DNA of 64,000 nt from Chaetoderma sp. LZ-2023a (lineage: Eukaryota; Mollusca; Caudofoveata; Chaetodermatida; Chaetodermatidae). Position 1 is the first letter of the stretch; each line of letters opens with the position of its first letter. The notes under the pieces were generated by a model. It worked only from the letters and a program-made list of their open reading frames with translations, did no database searches and was not told where the DNA came from. This document shows positions 1-10,801 of the stretch, piece by piece. The stretch is from contig CM067373.1 of assembly GCA_034401795.1 (NCBI GenBank), forward strand, positions 39,357,669 to 39,421,668. The letters run 5' to 3'. Both the position numbers and the translations under genes were made by a program.

Positions 1-1912
1 CTTCTATTCAAATATGTTCCTTGTCCCCAAGAGCACGGGGTGATGGAGACCCATACTCAATCTCAGGCCATTAAATTGGTTTATCCATACGCCTCGGTTC
101 CAGATGGAAACACCGAGATCGGTAATGGCGGATTGAGGAAGGGAATGTGGTGTGTGTCGATCGATCTGAAAGATGCATACTTCCACATTCCTATGAACCG
201 GAGTTGGCACAGGCTTCTGAGATTTGCGTTTCAGAATCAAGTATGGGAGTTTACTGTTCTCCCGTTTGGCCTGTCGACAGCTCTGAGGGTTTTCACAAGA
301 GTGGTCCTTGCGGTGACAGCGTTTCTCAGAAAAGAGAACGTGGCGCTACACACCTACATAGACGACTGGCTGCTCAAGGCAGACTGCAGCCAGGTTGAAC
401 GTGGATACTGCTCTGACTCTGAAGTTACTTTCAGATCTAGGCTGGATACTCGACAAGGAGAAATCCGAGTTGACGCCCACTCAACATTTCGTTTATTTGG
501 GGATGCGATTCGATCTCGAGGAGGGCAGGGTTTACCCATCAGAGCCCAGAGTTGTGGCTCTGTTAGCCATCCTCGAGAGTTTTCGATTGGGAAACCACAT
601 TCAGGCGAGGCGGTTTCTTCAGATGCTGGGCATGATGGTCTCCATGGAGCAAGTGATCCCGTACGCTGCTCTGATGCGAAGACCTATCCAGTTGTATCTG
701 ATGTCTCTGTGGAAACAGAGAACAGAACCCCTGTCAAAACTGGTGCCAGTTTTGGAGCCGATAATATCGCATCTCGTATGGTGGAAACAGCGTCAGAATC
801 TCCTGGTAGGGGTTTCGCTGCACCTACCTCGCCACCAGCTGTCCGTGTACACGGATGCGTCGCTGGAAGGGTGGGGTGCCTGCCTGGATGCACACCAGGT
901 CTCGGGCACATGGACTCTCCTGGAGAGTCAGCTGCATAGCAATCTGTTGGAAATGATGGCAGTGGAACTGGTGTTGGAAGAGTTTCTTCCGATGATCAGG
1001 GGCAAGGTGATATTGATACGGTCGGACAATTCGACGGTAGTATCATACATAAATCGCCAAGGCGGGACCAAGTCACCCACACTGTGTATCAAAGTGAGAA
1101 AAGAACCTAAAGCATGCATGGTCGAGCGTGAGGATGACAACCAGATTGTGTCACTGATGGCCGGACCAGTGAATGGTTGGAGGCGGTACGTCTGAAGTCC
1201 AATTATCATAAGGTAATTCATTAGTGAGAGTTTTTTGTATTATGTCTATATATCATGTTCATTCATCTTATATATTCATGCTCATTCCCAGGCTAATACA
1301 TGTGGATATGCAAGGAGCAGTTAACCCTCTTGGCATATTTGTGTTTCAGGCGAGATACATGTTCGTGAGTTGTCTCCATTTTCTTAGGAGAAAAAAGGGT
1401 GGGTGGGGCAGTGACGCGAATGTGATTCGGTTCCGATAACTTGACGGTCCTTTTAGGTCTCCGTTAGTCAAGTTGTTAAGTCTAAATCTTTCTCCAAGGG
1501 GCAAAAGTAGCATTTATGGCTTGCCCCTTCCCACCAGGTTACTGATCAAATCTGGTGTATATCAGAAGTAACAGAATGGTGAGTACTGATCGAAGGAGAA
1601 TGCAGGAAATTTCAATTTCCCTTTCTCCGAGATCTAACAATACTCACCATTCTGTTACGGACCCAGCCTCCCAGCCCCACGGAGGCAAGCCATGGATTTC
1701 TCTTGTTTGGTGGCTATGCAAACAATATGAGCTCTATGGTAGACGGGTACTCGGCAGTTGGGAGCCGAGTACCCGGTTCCAAGCAGTCGGTAAAGCTTTC
1801 TAAGTCTACAGTCCTAGAGCCAGCTGTCAAGGCCAGCTGTATATCAGAAGTAACAGAATGGTGAGTATTGTTAGATCTCGGAGAAAGGGAAAGTGAAATT
1901 TCCTGCATTTTG
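1..1912 (+). mobile_element. DIRS-type retrotransposon fossil, copy 1 (3' part)
   Basis: This is the downstream part of a tyrosine-recombinase (DIRS-like) retroelement that enters from outside the window. A reverse transcriptase region lies at about 130-700, with the family-typical CVSIDLKDAYFHIPM and the active-site block YIDDW. An RNase H region lies at about 800-1100, with TDAS and RSDNST. Noncoding 3' sequence follows, and then the terminal palindromic block. The stretch 1110-1560 matches 49550-49970 in reverse orientation, which ties it to copy 2. It is broken, with at least two interruptions of the coding frame, so it is a fossil. Assignment to DIRS rather than Ngaro rests on the inverted terminal structure and on the recombinase seen in copy 2. 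Confidence 0.8.
1555..1912. repeat. DIRS terminal inverted-repeat block
   Basis: CCGAGATCTAACAATACTCA at about 1627 and its reverse complement near 1857 bracket a 250-bp middle. That middle contains the short palindrome GGGTACTCGGC / GCCGAGTACCC at about 1746-1773. The same block recurs at 49193-49545, in part at 54217-54352, and in diverged form at 55357-55626. Inverted ends plus an internal complementary region are what DIRS elements use for their circular intermediate. That function is family knowledge and is not shown here. Confidence 0.7.
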
Positions 1913-2942
1913 GACAATACAGCTACCATATGGAGAAAAAAATGCTGAACGTTCGAGGTTGTCAGAATGGGGAACTGTTTTATTGTCATTTTCTTGTTTT
2001 TTCTCGGGTAATGGTGGTGAAGTTTTCTTAGACTGGAGCTAGTTGTGATGGCTTAGTAACTGAAGCATCAATTGGAAATATGCATAAGTTATTGAATAAT
2101 ACTAAGCATATACTCATTGATTTTGATAAAAATGTGCTAAGAACAGGCACTGCGCTATTGACATTTGAACCACCTTGTATAAATATAATAGACGACGGGG
2201 AAGAATTTCCAATATTTGGAACAAAAAATGTATGCTTTGTATTTAAAATACAATGATTTAAGGGCAGATGATAAAAAGGAATAAGAAAATCTGTCATCTT
2301 TTACATGCTAAAGCGGATTTATTGTTCACTTAACATTTTAATGTGCATTTTGAAGGAAAACACAGTAAGCCTTACTGATAATTACTGTACTGTTTGACTA
2401 CAGAATTATGACGTCACGAGAACGGGTGTTGCTACACAGTACATGCATAATGAAAGTTCACCGAAACAGAGCCTCACCGAAACTGGATACTCCATGATAA
2501 CGACTTTTCGTAAAACAATTTCACAAATGTTATGCTCCAACAGTTTGCAAAGTAAAATCTGTATATGTTTACTCCGCAAATTCCAATTGGATGTCCTGCG
2601 AAGTGTGTACTATTGCGGGCATGTAGTCTGAACACGGCCTGAGAAGTCGCTATGCTACTCTTTCTCAGTCCGAAATCACCCCATTCGCTACTGTGGTGCA
2701 TTTCCCTGGTCGGATTTACAGAGGCCGATAGCGATCGATTAAGCTCGCTTATGTCTCAAAAACTTGACTGTATAACTAGAATATCATCGGAAAAACATTT
2801 AGAAAATCTTTATTCAATCATTTTACCAAAATATGCACTCATTTTATGGCAAATAAAAACGACAATGTTTAGTTACGAAAATGGATGATAAATAGGCGGT
2901 TGGAGACTTTGGGCTATCTGGATTCAGGAATCCAACAGGCAG
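1913..2942 (+). other. Unique-looking stretch with one candidate host exon (2032-2229)
   Basis: A 3' splice-like tract (GAAGTTTTCTTAG) ends at 2031. A reading frame is then open for 74 codons (2032-2253), with a possible donor GTATGC at 2230. The frame reads sensibly in its second half (TALLTFEPPCINIIDDGEEF). That part weakly recalls the DGEEY region of Abitram/FAM206 proteins from memory; I would not name the gene on it. Neighbouring exons are not visible, perhaps because transposons lie on both sides. The rest, 2257-2942, shows nothing recognisable. Confidence 0.3.
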
Positions 2943-3251
2943 CAGGGTTGGGGTCAATTCCGAGTGGAATTGGAATTGATCAGTCAATTCCAATTCAATT
3001 CCGGAATTGGAATTGATAAATCTGAGGACACCAGAATTGGAATTGATAAATTTTAAGACACCGGAATTGATAAATTCTAATTCAATTTCAATCATATTTG
3101 TCATAGATTTACTGAACATTGTTGGCTATAAAATGTACATGTAGTATCTGTATATTATACACTGCTCTTTATATGCCCTTAATACATTTCATACTAAGTG
3201 ATCTATATGATACCGTTTACCACATTTCATTCTATATGCAGGTTGATGATA

Positions 3252-5317
3252 CGGTACAGCTCAGAGTTAACTTAACATAAAATGTGTCTGCAACGCGTGC
3301 AGGACGCGTACATAGCGGGTCTATTGTAAAATAATTGATGCATCGCTTTCCCGTTGTGAACGGTAAAACAATGCGGTGTGAAAGTAAAACAAATGGTTTG
3401 GAAACAGTTTGACAATGTGTCAGAACTTATTACACAACGCATTTATGATATTGGCTAGACAACTCGTTTGAAATCTGATAATGTGAAACGCGTTCATAAT
3501 TACGCCGTGCTGGTATAATGACATTATGCTAGTCGACCAAGATGGGCAACCGATTACTCGGACATACACACATTATGCAATTATATTTTGCAAGGGTACC
3601 GCACATTTTCGCGAAATTCCTGTCATGATTTTAGGGGGAGGCATCATTCAATGTTTAATAATTGGCAGTATGTCGCAATATCAGTTCCGATACAGCTGCC
3701 TGGTAACGTAAACATTCCATTCTTACAGAACAAAATGAACTCGGTTAGTTATTCACTGCCTAAATTCACCACTAATGAGAAATGCCTCGCGCGACTGTCT
3801 TGCCGATCGATAATTATGTGCAGTCGTAGATTCTCGGAAAAGCATAGCCGTAATTTGATTGTCTTGCTGGACATCTGATGTCATTATGAATGAATGAAAA
3901 TTACTATCATAGTAAGATTTTGATCACGTATCTCGTTGTCATTCATAACGAATTGATGACGTGATTTATTTTAACCAGTCTCAGAGCGTCTCTGAGCGAC
4001 TCACGATCAACAATGGTGGAATGCAAAATGTACACGTATTCGCGGTGCCGCTTTTAAAAGCAATAAAGCAATATCTTAGCAGCCACTTTGACTTTTAAAT
4101 TAATAAAACAAACAATGTCTGGTTCATGACATATAGTGAAATTAGCTCCCTGACTATTTATAATGTTAACTTTCACAGGTTTATTAAGGCGCTATTTATC
4201 ATCTAGCTATGTTATTGCTCATTTCTTCGGCCTGGTTCCCGAGTGAGGCAACGACAATGTGTTATACTCGGCTACATTACATTGCAATATAGTGAATCCG
4301 AAAGCTACCGAATGTCACAAAAAGAAAATCATTAAATCACTACAGGCGTTTTATTTCCGCGAAAAGCCAATGAGATATCGGTACATGTTACAGCTTTAGG
4401 GGCGCATAGTATTTCATAACTAGCCCTGAACTAGTCTTTTCATGTAGAGCACCGATGGGGATATTGCGGTAGCGGACACGAATCTGCTAATTTGTGCGTC
4501 ATATTATCAATAAATACCACACCATCTGCATGTTTTAATAAAAAGCGTCTACATTAGTCGAGCATTGGTACACATAAGCTATATTTTGACATCTGTAATC
4601 CATAATTTTGCGTTTATTCGATGTCTGTTCATCGCGAACACAGGTGATGCTTTGAAGTGATAATGAAGTTGCTTATGGACAATTTTCACTACGATTAACC
4701 TATGTCAAATCTCCAGTCGGCATGTTTCGCTGCGCTGGATCTTTATAAAAGTTAAATGCGAAACGAACCGATGCTTGCGATTCTTGCACTAGATGCAAAA
4801 CGTTCAGGGGCGCATCGTTACATTAATTCTCAACCGGGAATCGTGATTTTGTGTTTCGTAATATTTATAATTTTAATATTTAATATTATGTCCCGCTGTC
4901 TTCTTTAGGAAAACTCATGTTTACCTTTGCCCCTTCTAGGAAGTGTAATGTACCGCTAAGTTTGATTGGATCCCGGGTAGTTGGAGCCGTGGAGTTGGTA
5001 TGTACGCCGAGTATTACGCAATGCACATATGAATCTTTTAAATGCATTTAAAATTTGGCGTCTGTCCCGTTTTGCTTTTAACAACGCATTTGGCACTATC
5101 TCTGGGGGACATCAAACAAGTTCAAACTTGCTTATTTACGCATTTAATGCTCGTTCTCAACGCATATATTTATTATTTTAAATGCATCAAAAAGATTAAC
5201 TAGATGCGTTGTGAATGCATTGTGTCTTTAAAATCGATGCGTTGGAAACGGGCCTTCAACGCATCATGCACGCGTTTCAGACCAGTTCATATGTTAAGTT
5301 AACTCTGAGCTGTACTG
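3252..5317. mobile_element. Noncoding element with 26-30 bp inverted ends, inside the hAT relic
   Basis: GTACAGCTCAGAGTTAACTT begins at 3254, and its reverse complement ends at 5315. The match is perfect for 26 bp and extends to about 30 with one mismatch (TACGGTAC against TACAGTAC). The element may be flanked by TA, which would fit a Tc1/mariner-like miniature element, but at 2.07 kb it is large for that class. Small open frames at 3526-3878 look accidental. Inner CAACGCATTT-like words recur at both ends. The superfamily is unresolved. Confidence 0.55.
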
Positions 5318-5507
5318 TATTTTTATGCCAGCTGTTATTAGATGCTTTATTGAATATTTTAAAATTAATTTGACCAAATACTTCTGTCTCCTATGGCTGC
5401 ACCAGTTTCTATTAAAATTAATTTTAACAACTTAGTTATATGTGTGGTTTGGAGACTAGAATTTGAGATACCAATAATTCAGTGATGAGCAAGTTAGCCC
5501 TTAACCC

Positions 5508-5670
5508 TTTAACACCTAAGCCAGCCAAAACACCTGCAATGAGGTTGAGAAATGTCCATTGGTAGGCCAATGGAAGACTATTTTTGAAAATTTACCACTG
5601 GAGTAGCTAGCTGGATAACTGAGCCAGTAATTCCAGTGGTAAATTTTCGAAAATAATCTCTCGCTCTCTG
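5508..5670. repeat. Palindromic repeat family A, copy 1
   Basis: Family A is a miniature element of about 220 bp with a near-perfect palindromic core. Going inward, one arm reads CATTTGCAGACCAAGAGAAG, then GAAAATTTACCACTGGAATG, then ACTGGCTCGGTTA, and the other arm is its complement. Full copies start TTAACCCTTTAACACTCA and end AAGGGTTAA. No protein is encoded. This copy keeps the core at 5580-5660 and the AACCCTTTAACAC start. At least thirteen copies lie in this window. Confidence 0.75.
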
Positions 5671-6469
5671 AATTGACAAAATAAAGATCTGATAAATGCT
5701 ATGAACTTTAATACATGATTGAATTAACTCAATTCTCCCTGACCAGTGACCAATTAACCTTTTCATCCTATGTTTTGTTCCTCCTTTATTCAATAAAAGC
5801 CTTTGATCTTGAGCGTATTTCATTCTGCATTCCCTGGAAACCGGGTTTCTTTCATCTCTATGAAATCATGCCATCTTTAAAATTATACAAATTAGTTAAA
5901 GTGATTTCAAATATATAAGCTTGAACCAAGATAACCAAATTGTGTTAAAATAAACAAATTGTGTTAAAATTATGCATCAAGATGTTAGCAATAGTGTTCA
6001 GTAAAGTAATAACTATCATCTACATGGAACGAAATGGGTGAAGAAAGCAGTAGCTTACAAGATAATTGCCTTGTAATTATACCCTCCTACATAACAAAGG
6101 AATCATTGAACAACCCAGTCGGTGAAATGGCTCAGCTTTTAAAACACATACACCTGGGCTAGAGGTGTTATTCAAACTCTCCATACATGTGCTCAGTACT
6201 CTCACTCTGTATTGTACTATATACATTGTATTCTAATGCTTTTTAATGCAAACATTTATATAGCAATGTTTACATATATTTATAATAATTAGACATGGCA
6301 TTAACCTAGTCATATTCATCAGAAAAAACTCGGCATTAAGCTATAATTAAGTCAAATGAACTAAAAATAAGATCTGCTAAATGTTGAATTTTGGACAATA
6401 ATTTGACTGAAAGATGTAACTACTTATTGCCAATAACAATTTTTATTGTAATTGTTTTAAATATTAACA

Positions 6470-6690
6470 GAGAGGTCAGCCAAAAATGCCTTCTACGCTG
6501 GTCTTGAGGAAGGATCATGTATGCTAAGAGACTATTTTTGAAAATTTACCAGTGGAATTACTGATTCCATAACTGAGCCAGTGATTGCAGTTAGATTAAA
6601 AAAAATAGTCTTCTCTTATCCCGCCAATGGACATTTGCTAATGATAAATCTAGTTTTTCTTGCCCAATCTTGGGTATTAAAGGGTTAAAA
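6470..6690. repeat. Palindromic repeat family A, copy 2
   Basis: The core at about 6535-6615 is moderately diverged between its arms. The end GGTATTAAAGGGTTAAAA at 6672-6690 is preserved. It lies inside the hAT relic, so it is younger than that element or was carried by it. Confidence 0.65.
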
Positions 6691-6900
6691 TATAACAATG
6701 TTGATCTCAAGTAAATATTGGTATGGAATTGAACTTGGAATTGATCAAATGGAATTGGAATTGATCAAATGGAATTGGAATTGAACTTGTCTGGGTGGAA
6801 TGGGAATTGATAAAATGAATTATGTGGAAACAGAATTGGAATTGATAAAATGAATTGAGGTGGAATTGGAATTGATAAAATGGAATTGACCCCATCCCTG

Positions 6901-7730
6901 ACGGCCAGAAATGACAAAGTGGCTGAAACTGCCATTTGGTGGAAAATAAAGACCAACACGTTCTTTTGCATATTACAGTACCGGTCATAATAAACCTATT
7001 ATGTCTTTCGCTTACGCTAAACACGCTCATAGAAAAACCTAAACGAAGCGTCCCATCCGAGACTTTAGCAGATCCGGCGCAATCTTTACACCATCACGTA
7101 ACTTGTTAAAGCCAGAACGTGTGAATATACTGACATTTCTTGTGCACAACGTGTAGGCCTAATTTTGAAATATCATTTGTGCTTACGTGTAGTCAGCAGT
7201 TTAATAGTAGCTATTAAAATATTTGCTTTTTGAATGCACATGTACAGGCCAAGAGAATTTTTTTAATTTACCACTGGAATGACTGAATTGGCTATCATTG
7301 GACATTGTTCGAGATCATTTCCGCGAGCGGTTTTGGCCGGAATTGGGATAAAAGGGTTAAAAGTGTACATCATAGTTGCTATACTAGGATTAAGGATTAA
7401 TCTTGTTAAATTAATAGTAGTTTATTTTATAAATATATCTTTCAATGGCTTACATCGCCGCTATAATATATATTTCATTAAAAAAACATTCATTTACTCC
7501 TTCAAAATCTTATTTTATTATTTAATACTGCCGGTGCTATCAAGGCGTCGTGATGAGAGTAAGATGGTAAATTTATCGGAATTTCGCAGCATAAATTCTG
7601 ATTGTCACCTACTTTTGCTTTATAGTTTCTGTTTCAAGTTCAAATAAAAACTAGTTTTGTTCTTTAAATTCAATTTTGTACAATATTTCAGCAGGTAAAA
7701 AAAAGAACTTCCATACCGACCTACCCTACT
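6901..7730. other. AT-rich noncoding stretch with a partial family A repeat (7245-7362)
   Basis: One arm of family A (ATTTACCACTGGAATGACTG) and the GGGATAAAAGGGTTAAA end are present at 7245-7362, but the second arm is missing. A 122-codon open frame at 7279-7647 starts within this repeat and is AT-driven; I do not regard it as a gene. Nothing else is recognised. Confidence 0.5.
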
Positions 7731-7734
7731 CCAA

Positions 7735-8085
7735 CCATCAGGGTCTGGAGAGGACAACCGAAAAGCCTTTAAGGATGACCTTACGGAGCTGTGTAGTGTA
7801 TGAAACGTAGGTTAGTGTCACCTACTTTTGACCTACTTTTCACAGGTTACTGAACATTACAGAAAATTTTAGTCCGGGCTGTAGATTTTAGTCCGGTCTG
7901 TAGTTTCAAGAGTTTTTGGCATACCGGACTTAAACTTGGTGTGTGGATGCATTATACGCTGAAGGTGTGTTGCATAAGAAAAGTAGTAACCTACTTTTCA
8001 CTATTCACTGAACATGCTTTTGACCTACTTTTCATGGTTTACTGAACATTACAGAGAATTTTTGTCTGTACCATAGTTTCTACAG
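7735..8085. repeat. Degenerate short tandem duplications
   Basis: The phrases GACCTACTTTTCA, TTACTGAACATTACAGA and TTTAGTCCGG recur two or three times at irregular spacing. No coding sense is seen. Confidence 0.5.
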
Positions 8086-8091
8086 TGTGGG

Positions 8092-8680
8092 CTTGCTCGA
8101 TTAATCATGATTAATCATTAAAATATGATCGTGGACGATTACAAAACTAAATAATCGAAGAAAAGGGGTGGGCTTATTTTAGGTAAATTTCAAGAAAAGG
8201 TTGACATTAATTTTCTAAAATGGTTAAAATTGATAGACACTAACACAAAACTTGAACAATTTCTTGGTACAAATTCTTGATGCCTTATGACTGTTTTTAT
8301 ATACACATCAAAAACATCATCACAGAAGAGAAATTATTAGATGGGGCTGGCTAAATATTGCATATACTTTATTAAAGGCTGTTTATTACATCAAAATTAC
8401 TCCAAAATTTGATATTATATCACTGTGAAAATTATAAATGATGTGATATTAGTAATCCGCTCCGGTTAAATCAAATTAAGAAGTATCAACAATTTTTAGA
8501 GCGAGTACTCGGATATAAATATCCTGCACTCGGATATCGCTATATCGTAGACATATATCATCATTGCATGGTAACAGAGTATTGTACTTTAAATTCAATC
8601 TGAAAAATACAGTAAAATGGTTACCCGGTTGATAACCGAATGGGTTATAATCAATGCGATCTAATTTCCCTGTTTCAAAC
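8092..8680. mobile_element. Degraded hAT-type relic (GGCTTGC-CGAT family)
   Basis: It starts GGGCTTGCTCGATTAATCATG. Internal order resembles the copies at 19106 and 58679: an AAATTATTA.TGGG block, TAAATATT, then TTATAAATGATGTGATATT. The right end is not recognisable, so the boundary at 8680 is approximate. Confidence 0.45.
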
Positions 8681-9092
8681 TCCTGTTAGCGTATGAAATC
8701 TGGCAAGAACCTCTCATGCGCCTCCAATCGCAAGAGTTAGTTTGTTGCCACCATAAGAAGTGATCGCCCACATTTTAATTCTCGGGAATTCAAGCAAATT
8801 TTCTTGCACGTTTGATTCCACCGTGAATCATTTTATGGTGGTCGCTTACATTAGACTTGCCAGATTGTATCGCTATTGTGTTCGGAATTAGTACTCTAAT
8901 TGTTTATAATAGCGTTTCTGAATGCCTATTACTAGAGGCAGTTTTTCAATTTTCCATTTCAGAAAATTTCTTGATTCTGTTTTACTTCCATTTCACAAAC
9001 TTACATCTTCTAAGCTGCATGTACCATTAATAATTTCAATAAAATTGTCAAATTTCATTTTGTGTTGTGCCTTGTGTTATTAGTATGCCCGG

Positions 9093-9290
9093 CAGGGCTG
9101 GGGTAACTGTAGCTTGTAACTGTAGCTGACTGTAACTTAGTTACATTTTTCATATAACTCAAGTAACTTGTAACTGAAGAATTTGTTTAGTTACACTAAC
9201 TGAAATGTGACAAGTTACATTGCAAAAGTAACTGAAATTTCAGTTACTTTTCGGTTACTTTTCAGTTACATTTCAAACCTTTCTGCCAAA
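9093..9290. mobile_element. hAT-like end fragment rich in GTAACTG
   Basis: CAGGGCTGGGGTAACTGTAG at 9093 is followed by about ten spaced copies of GTAACTG or AGTTAC. This pattern of one short word repeated behind a CAGGG end is typical of hAT subterminal regions. No matching right end was found. Confidence 0.4.
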
Positions 9291-9456
9291 TTTATTATGA
9301 TTTTCTTAATTTGTGGCATAGCTACTGTTATACACGTGACACTCCAATATCCCAATTTCAATGTAATCGTTCAGGTAAGCTGGTGAATATATTGAAGCTA
9401 ATTTTACTGGAAGATGTTGATGCCATGGACAGCAACCTTATTTCCAAGCATCGGTG

Positions 9457-9605
9457 ATATTTTTTATTTTTGAAATTTACGATTGGAATGACTGGCTTGA
9501 TTATTAGGGAAAACTCTCCAGTGGTAAATTTTCAAATATGAATCTGTAGCCTGCAAAATATACATTTCTTGACCAATCTTGACCATTAAACTGCATGTTA
9601 AAAAA
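9457..9605. repeat. Palindromic repeat family A, copy 3 (shortened)
   Basis: Both arms of the GGAATGACTGGC / CCAGTGGTAAATTTTC core are present, but the loop is altered. Confidence 0.55.
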
Positions 9606-9769
9606 GCTACAAAATAAGCTACATTAGCAATGATAATCTGACCGAATGTTATTGCTACATCAGGCCACAACAATCTTTGATCAAAATCTTATACAGCTTT
9701 TACATTAAGCTAGATTGGAAACAGGTTGTTTACTTTTAAATCATTATAGAATTAATAACAGTTACCTTT

Positions 9770-9995
9770 GAAAGATTAAATTTGTTGAAGAAAATTAGTT
9801 TTCTCATAAAAAATGTCCATTTGCAGACCATGAGATTATTAAAAAAAATTTACTACTAGAATGACTGGCTTGGTTATTGAGCCAGTCATTCCAATGGTAA
9901 ATTTTCAAAAGTATCATATTTGTCTGAAAATGGACATTTCTCAAAACCACTGCAAAAGCTGTTTTATCCAGCTTTAGTGTTAAACTGTTAAAAGG
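9770..9995. repeat. Palindromic repeat family A, copy 4
   Basis: The core is well preserved at 9840-9910 with arms ATGACTGGCTTGGTTATT and GAGCCAGTCATTCCAATGG. Outer arms ATGTCCATTTGCAGACCA and GAAAATGGACATTTCTC flank it, and the end TAGTGTTAAACTGTTAA is at 9979. Confidence 0.75.
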
Positions 9996-10137
9996 ATTAA
10001 AAATAGCAAATGTTGAATTGTAAAGAAGTTAAAATCTGCCACAGTATGTGTTAACAGCATGTCCTGTTCTTTTATATACTATTGATTGGGCCAGCTGATG
10101 GACATTTTGAAAGTAATTTCACTGGAAAATTATATTG

Positions 10138-10546
10138 CCCCCATTGACGTAGCCAGGTTTTCATGTCAGGGGGAGCGAGGTCTAAAAAGGCGCCACCCCA
10201 CTTGAGCGAGGACTTAAAAAGGCGCCACTCGCGTACCAATTAGGCGTCGGAATCGGCTTAAATTTCTTTAATAAAGAGAAAATAGCATCCCAGTGTCGCT
10301 AATTATTTTATGCTACCGAGAAAGTATAGTGTATTATACTATTCTTTGTCTTGATGTAGCATAATTAAAACAAAAAGCCTCAACATAGCGACGAACAAGC
10401 ATGACAACTGTGTAAATTCAGATAGTTCTAATTTTCAATGTAGATTAACTTGTTAAAGGTGGTTTGGGAGTTGGGACGTCCAGAAACTTGTATGTGTTAT
10501 GGACATGATTTAGCCCGCTCCCCCCTGGCTACGCTACTGATTGCCC
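10138..10546. mobile_element. Miniature element with GACGTAGCCAGG / CCTGGCTACG ends
   Basis: The left end reads TTGACGTAGCCAGGTTTTCA. The right end reads CCCCTGGCTACGCTACTGAT and is inverted relative to it. GGGGGAGCGAGG near the left end faces CCCGCTCCCCC near the right. There is no coding region. This type of end is widespread in marine invertebrates, as far as I recall; the superfamily is not assigned. From 10547 to 10801 only a degenerate family B arm pair (10600-10685) is seen. Confidence 0.5.
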
Positions 10547-10801
10547 CATGGTAGACAGCAGATTAGCTTATGGTAGAATGTCAATGCTTCAAGAAAATTT
10601 GTGAGCATTTTGAAACTAATTTCACTGAAAAACTGATACCTATGGCAGCAGTGCTTTCAGTCATATTAGTTTCAAAACATTCAACCAATTATTTCTTACA
10701 ATGAGAATAATGAGATTAACGTTTGTTATACATTTGTGGCATGTCTGGGCTGCATGGTTGAAAGGGTTAGAGGAAGAAATATATATGTATATCTACACAC
10801 A

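Larger units (their letters stand above)
2943..6900. mobile_element. Old hAT-type element, no transposase left
   Basis: The ends are inverted: CAGGGTTGGGGTCAATTCC at 2943 and GGAATTGACCCCATCCCTG ending at 6900. Subterminal clusters of GGAATTGGAATTGAT lie just inside both ends (2965-3090 and 6725-6890). The flanking 8-mers ACAGGCAG and ACGGCCAG agree at six of eight positions, as expected for an aged hAT target duplication. No transposase reading frame remains. The interior holds a second inverted-repeat element (3252-5317) and palindromic repeats of family A. Confidence 0.65.

Noticed and set aside
40-939. Long open frame overlapping the first DIRS copy as a host gene
   Set aside because: The recognisable content is retroelement reverse transcriptase; the rest of the frame is an out-of-frame shadow.
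7279-7647. 122-codon frame as a gene
   Set aside because: It starts inside a palindromic family A repeat, is very AT-rich and has no recognisable domain.
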